DNA from: Staphylococcus piscifermentans
GTDB taxonomy: Bacteria > Bacillota > Bacilli > Staphylococcales > Staphylococcaceae
Assembly (NCBI RefSeq): GCF_900186985.1
Contig: NZ_LT906447.1
Location: 1,984,001 to 2,048,000, forward strand
Direction: 5' to 3'
Length of the DNA stretch: 64,000 nucleotides
A model generated the notes under the pieces. That model searched no databases. It saw only the letters and a program-made list of their open reading frames with translations, and was not told the origin of the DNA. The translations under genes were made by a program, and so were the position numbers. This document shows, one piece after another, positions 56,514 through 64,000 of the stretch; positions within the stretch are counted from its first letter, which is position 1, and each line of letters begins with the position of its first letter.

Positions 56514-58370
56514 TTAGGAACCTAATGAATAGTATTCTAAATCGCGTTTTAATTCGTCTACGTATTCTTTAGAGCCTGTGACGATTAAGCGGTCGCCATA
56601 ACGTAAGGTTGTATCCCCGTGCGGCACGATGGATTCGTTATCTCGCACAATACGTACGAAGATGATGTCGCCGTCAAATGGGAAGTTACGCAATTGGATA
56701 TGGTCGAATTTGTAGTTGAGCATTTGGATTTCGTACAACGAAGTTTCCACGTTGCTCAATAGATTCAGCATATTTGGTGTTTCGATCAGGCCGGTAAGTA
56801 ATATTTTATTACTCAAGAAGCTGCTGAAGATTTCGATGCCTTCATTGCGCAGCTCGGCTTCTGTTTCTCCGCCTCCTTCAAAGCGGCAAATCACACGGCC
56901 GACTCCATGTTCTTTAGCCATCGTCGCTACATTATAGTTGATTTCATCATCATTAGTTGAGCAAACTACAATGTCGCTGTCGAACAGTCCCAATTTATCC
57001 AGCATCGCTTCGTCATAGTCTGCGATTTCAACGGTTGTAATGTCGTTTGAAAGATGACGTTGATCACTCAAATCTTTGCGATAGTATAACGTGATGGCAT
57101 ATAAGTCTGACATCAAGTTTTGAGCAATCGGGATAGTTAATTGGTTCTTACCAATCAAGCTGACATTAATACGTCTTGTTGCTTCTTCCGGCATTGGGAA
57201 GGTTTTCTTGAAGACAATCGGTACAAAGACACAGGTAATGACAGCACTTAAAATTAAAATACCTGAAATTTCTGGTGTGATGGTTTTTAATTGTTCTGCA
57301 ATTTTTGCTGCTGCGATTACCAAGGAAAGTGTCGATGTTAAAAGAAACGCTGAAGAAATTGTGGTCTTCTGGTCAAACCAAGGTCGAATCGCATATACAG
57401 GTATTATTTTTGAAATCAAGAACGCGACAATCAATATTGGAATAATGATGAGAATAGACGGTTCTTTTATCAAGGAAGGAATATTTAAATCCACACCTAC
57501 CATGATAAAGAAGATAGGAATGAAGAAACCATAACCGAATGAATCGAGTTTCTCTACCATATCTTCGTCAGGTCCAAGCAAGGAAACAATAACCCCTGCT
57601 AAGAATGCTCCTAGAATATTTTCAGCACCTACTCCTTCTGCTAATGCTACTAATAAAATAATCAAAGCAAAGCAGGCACGTACTCCTATTTGAGTCGTTC
57701 CATCATTTAATTTGCGTAAGAATTGCGCTTTCTTGAACATACCCCCCAAGAAATAGAAAATAACGGTAAATATAACCAAAATACTGATCAACCATAATGT
57801 TGCGCCGCCTTTACCATTCAAGGCGCCATAAACGGTTAATAGTATCATCGTGAATAAGTCTGCTAGAACCGCAGTTAATAGGATGAATTGGCCGATTGTC
57901 GTACGCATGATGTTCATTTCTTTTAATGTCGGTACAACCACACCTAAAGAAATCGTAGAAATGATGATTACCATTAATAACACATCATCAATTAAGCCGA
58001 ACCATTTGAATAAATAAGCCAAGATAATTGATATTACCATAATTAAACCGAAAACGAGTAAAGCTAATTGTAAATGGCTCGGTTGTTTCTTCTTATTCTT
58101 AGATTTCTTGTTATTTTGTGTCGGTTGGCTCTTGAAAGCATTGAAATCTATTTCTAAACCGCTGAGGAACATTAAGAAAATAAATCCTAATGTCGACAAA
58201 ATATTTAATACATTGTCTCTTTCAACTAAATGAAAGCCTGATTGTCCGATAACGAGTCCCATGAGGATTTCGGCAACGACCACCGGCAAAAAATTGATAT
58301 TGAGTCTGTTGACGATGATCGGTGTTAAGAAAGCCGCCATGACAACAATTACGAGTGATACAAACTCCAT
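56514..58370 (-). CDS. cpaA: Cation:proton antiporter with RCK domain (CpaA type)
   Basis: CPA2-family antiporter of 618 residues: about twelve membrane segments to residue 390, an RCK_N domain (about 400-525; NVSLIGKNQLTIPIAQNLM) and an RCK_C domain (about 530-618; DNESIVPHGDTTLRYGDRLI). In S. aureus CpaA exports K+/Na+ for H+, and its RCK_C binds c-di-AMP. The loop around 80-100 is very Lys/Asn/Gln-rich. Last gene of the operon, 10 bp after mgtE. Confidence 0.88.
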   Translation of the reverse strand: MEFVSLVIVVMAAFLTPIIVNRLNINFLPVVVAEILMGLVIGQSGFHLVERDNVLNILSTLGFIFLMFLSGLEIDFNAFKSQPTQNNKKSKNKKKQPSHLQLALLVFGLIMVISIILAYLFKWFGLIDDVLLMVIIISTISLGVVVPTLKEMNIMRTTIGQFILLTAVLADLFTMILLTVYGALNGKGGATLWLISILVIFTVIFYFLGGMFKKAQFLRKLNDGTTQIGVRACFALIILLVALAEGVGAENILGAFLAGVIVSLLGPDEDMVEKLDSFGYGFFIPIFFIMVGVDLNIPSLIKEPSILIIIPILIVAFLISKIIPVYAIRPWFDQKTTISSAFLLTSTLSLVIAAAKIAEQLKTITPEISGILILSAVITCVFVPIVFKKTFPMPEEATRRINVSLIGKNQLTIPIAQNLMSDLYAITLYYRKDLSDQRHLSNDITTVEIADYDEAMLDKLGLFDSDIVVCSTNDDEINYNVATMAKEHGVGRVICRFEGGGETEAELRNEGIEIFSSFLSNKILLTGLIETPNMLNLLSNVETSLYEIQMLNYKFDHIQLRNFPFDGDIIFVRIVRDNESIVPHGDTTLRYGDRLIVTGSKEYVDELKRDLEYYSLGS

Positions 58371-58380
58371 GTGTCCCTCC

Positions 58381-59763
58381 TTATGTGAGATATGACATAA
58401 ATGATGTTGCTAAACCAAAATAAATTAACATACTGACAATGTCATTGATGGTTGTGATAAATGGACCGCTGGCAACAGCTGGGTCAATTTTCAATTTATT
58501 CATTATCAGAGGAATAATTGAGCCCATAATCGTACCGACTGTCATGGCAATTGTCAAACTGCCGCCGACAATAAGGCCGAGAAGCGGTGTACGGTAGAGC
58601 ACCATGATAATTGTAAATAACACAATGGCACATACTAAACCTGAGAGGAACCCGGCTCCCGCTTCACGCAACGTAATTTTAAACTTACTCTGATTCTCAA
58701 TTTCTCCTGTTGAGATATTACGTACTGAAACGGCAAGTGATTGTGTCCCTGAGTTCCCGGACATACCGCTGATAATCGGAATAAAGGCTGCCAACAACGC
58801 TACTTTTTCTAACGTATCTTCGAATGAACCTAAGATAGTTGCAGTAATCATACCTAAAAATGTCAAGATGAGCAACCATGGAAGCCGTTTAGTGGCGGTT
58901 CTTACAATAGAGTCATCTGTGGAATCGATATCCGAAACCCCGGCTAAACCTGAGTAGTCTTCTAACGCTTCTTCGTCCATAACATCTAAGATATCGTCAA
59001 TTGTGATAATACCTAGTAAATGGTCTTGGTAATCGACAACTGGCAAGGCAATGAAATCATAGTCACGCATTGTCTGTGCAACATCTTCTTGGTCATCTGC
59101 AACATTCACGCTGACTACACGTTCGCTCATAATATCTTCTATATAATCATCATTTTCTGCAACAATTAAATCTCTGAGCGAAAGTACGCCGACGAGTTGT
59201 TTATCATCATTGACTGCGAAAATGACATAGATGGTCTCGGCGTCAGGTGCTTGTTCTTTTACAAGCAATAACCCTTCTTTAACCGGCGTAGTCGTCTTCA
59301 AGGAGATATACTCCGTAGTCATAATACCGCCGGCTGTATCTTCTTCATAATGCATCAATGCTTTAATTTCTTTCGCATCGTTTTTATCCATAATCGCAAG
59401 TAATGTTGCAATCTTGCGTTTAGAGAGATGATTCATGATATCAACAGCATTATCGTAAGACATGTCTTCTAGAATATGTGCTGCATAACTGACTTTCATT
59501 TGATCAAATATCTCTTCGTATTCATCATCATCAATTTCTAACTGATCAAAAAAGTCTGCCACTTCTTTTGGTGAAAGTAAGTGATACATTTTTTGATGTA
59601 TTTCTTTATCGCTGTCTTCAAAATATTCACTTTGTTCATACGTATGCATGGATAAGAATTCTTCTCGGAATTGATCAATGTCATTATTTAATAAGAGATG
59701 GTCTAATAATGACTTGTTATATATTTCTTTCTCATCCATGAATTTATTGTCATCTTTTGCCAA
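58381..59763 (-). CDS. mgtE: Magnesium transporter MgtE
   Basis: Mg2+-gated channel of 460 residues. N-terminal helical domain (about 20-140), two CBS domains (about 145-270; MTTEYISL, VLSLRDLIV, GIITIDDILDV), the plug helix and five membrane segments with SGMSGNSGTQSLAVSVR near 338-354 and GPFITTINDIVSMLIYF near the C-terminus, which lines the pore. Start is TTG at 59763 after GAGGAGGG. 13 bp after rluD. Confidence 0.93.
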   Translation of the reverse strand: MAKDDNKFMDEKEIYNKSLLDHLLLNNDIDQFREEFLSMHTYEQSEYFEDSDKEIHQKMYHLLSPKEVADFFDQLEIDDDEYEEIFDQMKVSYAAHILEDMSYDNAVDIMNHLSKRKIATLLAIMDKNDAKEIKALMHYEEDTAGGIMTTEYISLKTTTPVKEGLLLVKEQAPDAETIYVIFAVNDDKQLVGVLSLRDLIVAENDDYIEDIMSERVVSVNVADDQEDVAQTMRDYDFIALPVVDYQDHLLGIITIDDILDVMDEEALEDYSGLAGVSDIDSTDDSIVRTATKRLPWLLILTFLGMITATILGSFEDTLEKVALLAAFIPIISGMSGNSGTQSLAVSVRNISTGEIENQSKFKITLREAGAGFLSGLVCAIVLFTIIMVLYRTPLLGLIVGGSLTIAMTVGTIMGSIIPLIMNKLKIDPAVASGPFITTINDIVSMLIYFGLATSFMSYLT

Positions 59764-59776
59764 ATTGGTGCCCTCC

Positions 59777-60667
59777 TCACATCTCAGTTGGTTGTATTAA
59801 GTGTTGGAAAAGATTATCTAATTCTGTCCTTTTCGCATCATCTTTCAACTCGATATATTCATGAGTGATGGGATGCTTAAAACTTAGATAACAGCAAGCT
59901 AAAGCCTGGCCGGTAATATCAGAACGCGGGCCATCGTATAAGTCGTCGCCTAGAAGCGGATGGCCGATGTATTGAAAATGGACGCGTATCTGATGGGTGC
60001 GCCCTGTATGCAGCTGTACCTTGCATAAAGTAAAGTCATTAGCGATTTGAATAGGTTGAAAGCTCGTTTCTGCGTATTTTCCTGCAGCTCCGACTTGACG
60101 TTTAATAATACTGTCTGACGCTCTTAAGATAGGTGCAACAATATTGCCCGCTTCCTCTATTCTGCCTTCAGCAATACAGTGGTAAACCTTGTTCATTGCA
60201 GTATAGGACATCATATGATGGAAATGTCCATGCTTTGCAAATAACACAATACCGCTTGTATTACGATCTAAACGTGTCACAATATGCGGAATATCTGGTG
60301 AAGTCTCGTCAGATTGCTTAGAAGCTAAGTATCCCATGACCTGCTCTATTAAACTGCCATGCGGATGCTCACGAGAAGGTGCGCAATTTTGCTGTTTATC
60401 TTTGGACACAGCAATGAAATACGAGTCTTCAAACAGGATATCTAAAGGCTGCTCGAAAGGTTCCAAATTTACACTCGGGAATTCTGCAGGCAATTCTACT
60501 ATCAAAATATCCCCTGCTTCCATGGCCTTTCTGACAGTGACAGGTTGCTCATTCACAAGTAAAGCGCCATCACGTTTAATGGCACTTATCATCTTCTTAG
60601 AATATTGATTTTCTTGTAAAAAAGTTTTCAAGACAATGGGTGAAGCAATGTTATATTGAAATTGCAT
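59777..60667 (-). CDS. RluA/RluD family pseudouridine synthase
   Basis: RNA-modifying enzyme of 296 residues. An S4-like N-terminal part (about 15-60) is followed by the catalytic domain, with HIVTRLDRNTSGIVLFAKHG near 127-146 carrying the catalytic Asp of RLDRNTSG, and GRTHQIRVHF near 220-229. Which RNA site it modifies is unknown (23S rRNA is usual). Its ATG shares one base with the nadK stop (TAATG). Confidence 0.88.
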   Translation of the reverse strand: MQFQYNIASPIVLKTFLQENQYSKKMISAIKRDGALLVNEQPVTVRKAMEAGDILIVELPAEFPSVNLEPFEQPLDILFEDSYFIAVSKDKQQNCAPSREHPHGSLIEQVMGYLASKQSDETSPDIPHIVTRLDRNTSGIVLFAKHGHFHHMMSYTAMNKVYHCIAEGRIEEAGNIVAPILRASDSIIKRQVGAAGKYAETSFQPIQIANDFTLCKVQLHTGRTHQIRVHFQYIGHPLLGDDLYDGPRSDITGQALACCYLSFKHPITHEYIELKDDAKRTELDNLFQHLIQPTEM

Positions 60668-61476
60668 TAGTCATCGCGTCCATCAGAAATGAACGAATCG
60701 TGTACACGTTTCCAGAACGGGAAAGGTCTGAAGCGTGCAAAACGAATTTCTTCTTTCGCTACTTTATATTCAATGCTTTTCACGTTATGATGCTTAGTTG
60801 TAACATGATCGATTGACGTCATAATCGTTCTTTGATCTACTGGTGTAATCAAACAATAGTGATGCGCCGGCAATACTAATGGCGACCCTACTGTCCGGAA
60901 GACACGATTATTAATAGAAGCAATCTCTGTTAATTGAATCGCACGCAATGACGGATGGATTAATGCGCCTCCGAGTGCTTTATTATAAGCGGTTGAACCT
61001 GAAGGCGTCGATATACATAAACCATCTCCTCTGAAGCGTTCAAAATGCTTTCCTCTTAAACTCACATCTGCAACTAATGTTGTGTTATCCTCGGTTTTCA
61101 TCGTTGCCTCATTTAAAGCAATATGGTGTGAAGGATTCTTTTCATCGTTATAGTTTACAGTGATATCAATCAAAGGATATTTAATCACTTCATAATCCCC
61201 ATCGATAATTTCTTCAATCAATTTATCAGATTCGTGCGGCAGCCAATCAGCATAGAAGCCTAAATGTCCGGTATGTACCCCCACAAATGCAGTTTCTGCT
61301 AATCGATAACTATATTTATGAAACGCCTCTAGTAACGTACCATCTCCACCGACAGAAATTACTATTTCAGGTGTTTCCGTATCCTTTATCATATCTGTGT
61401 GCTGTATTTGTGCTTCCATATTTTCTTTTATGCTGTTGGATTTATGATCTCCCTTTGACACAATATTATATCGCAT
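60667..61476 (-). CDS. nadK: NAD kinase
   Basis: Makes NADP from NAD. The ATG at 61476, with GAGGTG upstream, gives 269 residues, the length in S. aureus; a GTG four codons earlier is in frame. The diphosphate motif GGDGT is at 43-47 with catalytic Asp45; [10 protein letters not shown] near 122, [21 protein letters not shown] near 150-170 is split over the substrate loop. Located between relQ (8 bp) and rluD (1-bp overlap). Confidence 0.94.
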   Translation of the reverse strand: MRYNIVSKGDHKSNSIKENMEAQIQHTDMIKDTETPEIVISVGGDGTLLEAFHKYSYRLAETAFVGVHTGHLGFYADWLPHESDKLIEEIIDGDYEVIKYPLIDITVNYNDEKNPSHHIALNEATMKTEDNTTLVADVSLRGKHFERFRGDGLCISTPSGSTAYNKALGGALIHPSLRAIQLTEIASINNRVFRTVGSPLVLPAHHYCLITPVDQRTIMTSIDHVTTKHHNVKSIEYKVAKEEIRFARFRPFPFWKRVHDSFISDGRDD

Positions 61477-61484
61477 GCTGCACC

Positions 61485-62120
61485 TCACTCTTGATTATGT
61501 TTTTTCGCCCTTTTTTTCGAATAATAACGTTGCGCTTCTTGTATTTCATCTTTAATCTCAGACATTTCTTCATCTAATGAAAAAGCTGCTTCAGCCGCAT
61601 TCTCTAAGCGCTTTTGAATTTCTGGAGGATAGTCCCCATCATATTTGTAACGTAAAGTGTGTTCAATCGTCGCCCAGAAATTCATAGCTAAAGTACGAAT
61701 TTGTATCTCCGCTAAAATTTTACTTTGTCCATCTAATGTTTCGATTGGATATTCTATGATTACATGATAAGAGCGATAACCGCTCTCTTTCGTATTATTG
61801 ATGTAATCTCTTTCTTCGATAACTTTAAAATCTTTTCTTTGACGTAATAAATTAACCACAATTTCAATATCATCCACAAATTGGCACATGATTCTTAAAC
61901 CTGCAATATCATACATTTCTTCATGCAAGCGATCAAATGGAATGCCTCTTTCTGTGGCCTTTTCAATAATGCTCGTCAAAGGTTTGACACGACCTGTCAC
62001 AAATTCAATCGGTGATGCATCTTGTTCCAAATCGTATATTTTACGCAAGCCTTTTAATTTTATCTTTAATTCATCCACTGCTTGTCTATAAGGGGTTAAA
62101 AATCGATCCCATTGATTCAT
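61485..62120 (-). CDS. relQ: Small alarmone synthetase RelQ
   Basis: Synthetase-only (p)ppGpp enzyme of 211 residues, without a hydrolase domain. [20 protein letters not shown] near 43-62, [12 protein letters not shown] near 71-82, [14 protein letters not shown] near 112-125 and [20 protein letters not shown] (about 138-157) are the RelA/SpoT synthetase motifs. It forms part of the cell-wall-stress alarmone response in S. aureus. 16 bp after the UPF0738 gene. Confidence 0.93.
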   Translation of the reverse strand: MNQWDRFLTPYRQAVDELKIKLKGLRKIYDLEQDASPIEFVTGRVKPLTSIIEKATERGIPFDRLHEEMYDIAGLRIMCQFVDDIEIVVNLLRQRKDFKVIEERDYINNTKESGYRSYHVIIEYPIETLDGQSKILAEIQIRTLAMNFWATIEHTLRYKYDGDYPPEIQKRLENAAEAAFSLDEEMSEIKDEIQEAQRYYSKKRAKKHNQE

Positions 62121-62136
62121 AGTGATTCACTCCGCT

Positions 62137-62484
62137 TCACTCCAACTCAAATGCTTCCTCAACTTCCGCTACAAAGTCTTTACCGTAATTTGAGTTGCCT
62201 TTAATATTACTTAGAATATAGTCTAATTCTTGATCAAACATTTCTAATTTTAAATCATCATTGATATATATTGCTTTACCCTTATTTTCATGGAGCATCG
62301 ACCATGTTTCTTTCACAAAGATAAGATAAGAATAGGATTGTCCATCATCTAATATGTAGGCAAACCCATAATTGTCACTATCCACAAGCATTTGTCCTGC
62401 TTCCGTTAAACCTTCTGTAGATTTATCAGTATAGCAATAGATGCCATCGTCTTTCACCTTGATTTCATTCACATAAATTCGCAT
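62137..62484 (-). CDS. UPF0738 family protein
   Basis: 115 residues using the ATG at 62484 behind AAGGAGG; the longer frame starts ten codons earlier with no ribosome binding site. [35 protein letters not shown] and [17 protein letters not shown] match the conserved staphylococcal UPF0738 protein. Function unknown. First gene of the relQ operon, divergent from the CYTH gene; the 152-bp gap should hold both promoters. Confidence 0.82.
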   Translation of the reverse strand: MRIYVNEIKVKDDGIYCYTDKSTEGLTEAGQMLVDSDNYGFAYILDDGQSYSYLIFVKETWSMLHENKGKAIYINDDLKLEMFDQELDYILSNIKGNSNYGKDFVAEVEEAFELE

Positions 62485-62636
62485 ACCTGTGTTCCTCCTT
62501 GTGTTATTCTTCATTATTTTAACATATGTATTGAGTCCGTTACATAACCTAAACGCTTCATCTATTTATATGGAATTTGAATTGCTTTCATTCAATGAAA
62601 AAATCCTCCATAATATACAAGCAAAGGGGTGATATT

Positions 62637-63209
62637 ATGGCGATTAATCAAGAAATCGAATACAAACAACTCTTATCTGAAGAGGAATATACTGCTTTGA
62701 AAAAAGCTTTTTTTAATAGCCAGCAGCCATTTACACAAACTAATTTTTATATTGATACGCCGAACTTTGAGTTAGCTGAACAATTAATGGCTTTACGCAT
62801 TCGTCAAATCGGCAAAGAATATGAAATGACTTTAAAAGTACCTGCAGAGATTGGATTGACTGAATATAATAACGAAACGCACATTGTACCAGAACATGGA
62901 CAACATATTCATTCAAAACAATTACCAGAAGATATCTTTTCAGTCTTGAAGGATTCTGGTATTGATACGGAAAAACTGCATGTATTAGGGGCACTGACAA
63001 CCCATAGAATGGAAACAAAAATCGAAGAAGGGCTACTGGTTCTCGACCATAGCGAATATTTGGGTATTGAAGATTATGAATTAGAATTTGAAGTTGAAAA
63101 TCCTGAAACTGGTTTGGCCAAATTTCAAAGTATTTTAAAAGAATTCAATATTAAATCTTATGTACCAAAAAATAAAGTTCAACGTTTTTTCGAAGCTAAA
63201 AGTAAATAA
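62637..63209 (+). CDS. CYTH domain protein (YjbK-like)
   Basis: 190 residues from the ATG at 62637 after AAAGGGGTG. The triphosphate-tunnel motif ExExK is at Glu6-Glu8-Lys10, followed by further charged tunnel strands (ALRIRQIG, EMTLKVP, DYELEFEVENPE). CYTH enzymes hydrolyse or cyclise triphosphates, e.g. inorganic triphosphate. Its location next to relQ suggests nucleotide metabolism, which is inference. Confidence 0.85.
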   Translation: MAINQEIEYKQLLSEEEYTALKKAFFNSQQPFTQTNFYIDTPNFELAEQLMALRIRQIGKEYEMTLKVPAEIGLTEYNNETHIVPEHGQHIHSKQLPEDIFSVLKDSGIDTEKLHVLGALTTHRMETKIEEGLLVLDHSEYLGIEDYELEFEVENPETGLAKFQSILKEFNIKSYVPKNKVQRFFEAKSK

Positions 63210-63311
63210 ATTCACATATAATGTATAATACTCTACATCAAAAGTCGTATTACTTTAAAATGTAAAAATTCATGTTATATTAGATATATATTTAAGAAAC
63301 AGGGTGATGTT

Positions 63312-63683
63312 ATGGCTCCAAATCCATATGAAGTCATAGGTAAAGAGCGATTATATAGTATGATAGATTACTTTTATTCTCTTGTTGAAAAAGATGAAAG
63401 AATAAACTATCTCTTTCCTGGTGACTTTGCTGAAACAAGTCGCAAGCAAAAACAATTTTTAACACAGTTTTTAGGCGGACCTGCTTTATACACTGAAGAG
63501 CACGGACACCCGATGCTGAAAATGCGACATATGGAATTTAGAATCACATCATTTGAAAGAGACGCCTGGTTAGAAAATATGAATAAAGCGATTCAACATG
63601 CAGAGCTCCCTGCAGGTGTTGATGAATACCTATATGAAAGACTGCGGATGACAGCCCATCATATGGTTAATTCTGAAAATTAA
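63312..63683 (+). CDS. Truncated haemoglobin (YjbI-like, group II)
   Basis: Two-on-two globin of 123 residues. PYEVIGKERLYSMIDYFYSL at the start, HGHPMLKMRHMEF with proximal His73 and W86 in DAWLENM fit group II truncated globins such as B. subtilis YjbI. Roles in oxygen, NO or peroxide handling are reported for the family. Its place directly before yjbH, a redox-linked adaptor, is conserved in Firmicutes. Confidence 0.9.
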   Translation: MAPNPYEVIGKERLYSMIDYFYSLVEKDERINYLFPGDFAETSRKQKQFLTQFLGGPALYTEEHGHPMLKMRHMEFRITSFERDAWLENMNKAIQHAELPAGVDEYLYERLRMTAHHMVNSEN

Positions 63684-63698
63684 TTGTAGGTGAATTAG

Positions 63699-64000
63699 AT
63701 GTCTGAAGAATTAAAGTTAATATGTAACAATAGACAAGATGATACCAATCTTTCACCTGTGAGTAAAATTGAAATTTATTCTTTCTTCGATCCCTTTGAT
63801 GAAGATTGCTTTAAACTTTCAGCAATCTTGTCAAAATTAAGGGTTGAATATAAACAATATATCCGTATTCGTCATATTTTAAACCCATCTTTGCGGATTT
63901 TAACAAAATGTCAAGCACAAAGCAGTTCAGAAAATGATAATATCGCTTTGGCATATAAAGCAGCAGAATTACAAGGCCGTTCTCGTGCAGAACGTTTCAT
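63699..64000 (+). CDS. yjbH: Spx adaptor protein YjbH (SpxH), N-terminal part
   Basis: DsbA-like adaptor that delivers Spx to ClpXP; cut by the right edge after 100 codons. It starts MSEELKLICNNRQD, then SPVSKIEIYSFFDPFDEDCF, KLSAILSKLRVEYKQYIRIR, HILNPSLRILTKCQAQS and AAELQGRSRAERF, nearly identical in pattern to S. aureus YjbH. The ATG at 63699 follows GTAGGTGA and comes 15 bp after the globin stop. Confidence 0.92.
   Translation, partial: MSEELKLICNNRQDDTNLSPVSKIEIYSFFDPFDEDCFKLSAILSKLRVEYKQYIRIRHILNPSLRILTKCQAQSSSENDNIALAYKAAELQGRSRAERF

Overview
The window is chromosomal DNA of a low-GC Gram-positive bacterium, almost certainly a Staphylococcus other than S. aureus. The evidence is a two-domain amidase/glucosaminidase autolysin (Atl), FmtA, the UgtP/LtaA pair, a lysine-type MurE (DNPANDDP), ComK with an IDEAL-domain neighbour, the YjbH-globin-CYTH-RelQ-NadK-MgtE-CpaA-FabI neighbourhood, and a gene order that as far as I remember follows the fmtA-to-yjbH part of the S. 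aureus chromosome. The species cannot be fixed from sequence alone. There is no prophage, insertion sequence, CRISPR array or plasmid gene.

Layout. 1-1.4 kb: the front of a lactose-type PTS operon (lacF-lacE, running off the left edge) with its promoter and phased operator-like repeats. 1.4-12.7 kb: envelope genes, namely a PepSY lipoprotein, fmtA, pgcA, lcpB, a DUF2538 protein, a GNAT protein and the 1447-residue autolysin atl. 12.7-17.3 kb: a MarR regulator, a membrane acyltransferase, a PatA-type aminotransferase, an OhrR-type regulator and a CPBP protease. 17.4-17.65 kb: a GC-rich array of 43-bp tandem repeats. 17.9-23.7 kb: menaquinone synthesis (menFDHB leftward, menA rightward). 23.7-28.0 kb: a GNAT protein, TM2-domain and small proteins, a degenerate CPBP protein, DUF2187, lplA, an IDEAL protein and comK. 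28.2-28.36 kb: tRNA-Asn and tRNA-Ser. 28.6-38.2 kb: a block that looks inserted relative to S. aureus, holding a frameshifted fic gene, tetR, an alpha/beta hydrolase and the full hisZGDCBHAFIE operon. 38.4-46.0 kb: ktrB, htrA, terC behind a Mn2+ (yybP-ykoY) riboswitch, prfC, a YueH-like protein and murE. 46.4-48.8 kb: ugtP-ltaA. 48.87-49.12 kb: a second array of the same 43-bp repeat. 49.4-56.3 kb: yjcG, yjcH, alsT, an AI-2E family transporter, an MFS transporter and fabI. 56.5-62.5 kb: a leftward operon UPF0738-relQ-nadK-rluD-mgtE-cpaA. 62.6-64 kb: a rightward CYTH protein, truncated globin and yjbH (cut by the right edge).

How the genes work together. PgcA makes glucose-1-phosphate that, through UDP-glucose, feeds UgtP. 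LtaA flips the resulting glycolipid anchor for lipoteichoic acid. LcpB attaches wall teichoic acid, FmtA acts on D-alanyl teichoic acid and peptidoglycan, MurE makes the lysine-containing precursor, and Atl cuts the finished wall. MenA/B/D/F/H supply menaquinone. KtrB, CpaA, MgtE and the riboswitch-controlled TerC handle K+, H+, Mg2+ and probably Mn2+. RelQ (alarmone), YjbH (Spx adaptor) and HtrA belong to stress control.

The most unusual material is the 43-bp repeat family. Two intergenic arrays 31 kb apart share exactly the same period, a conserved imperfect dyad in each unit and a base composition far above the surroundings. I do not recognise it as a named element. Other points worth attention are a homopolymer frameshift in fic, a 147-bp in-frame duplication in the autolysin propeptide, leucine at the FabI position equivalent to Phe204, and 10-bp-phased operator repeats at the lacF promoter. 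Start codons were chosen by ribosome binding site and homologue length, and often differ from the longest open frame.
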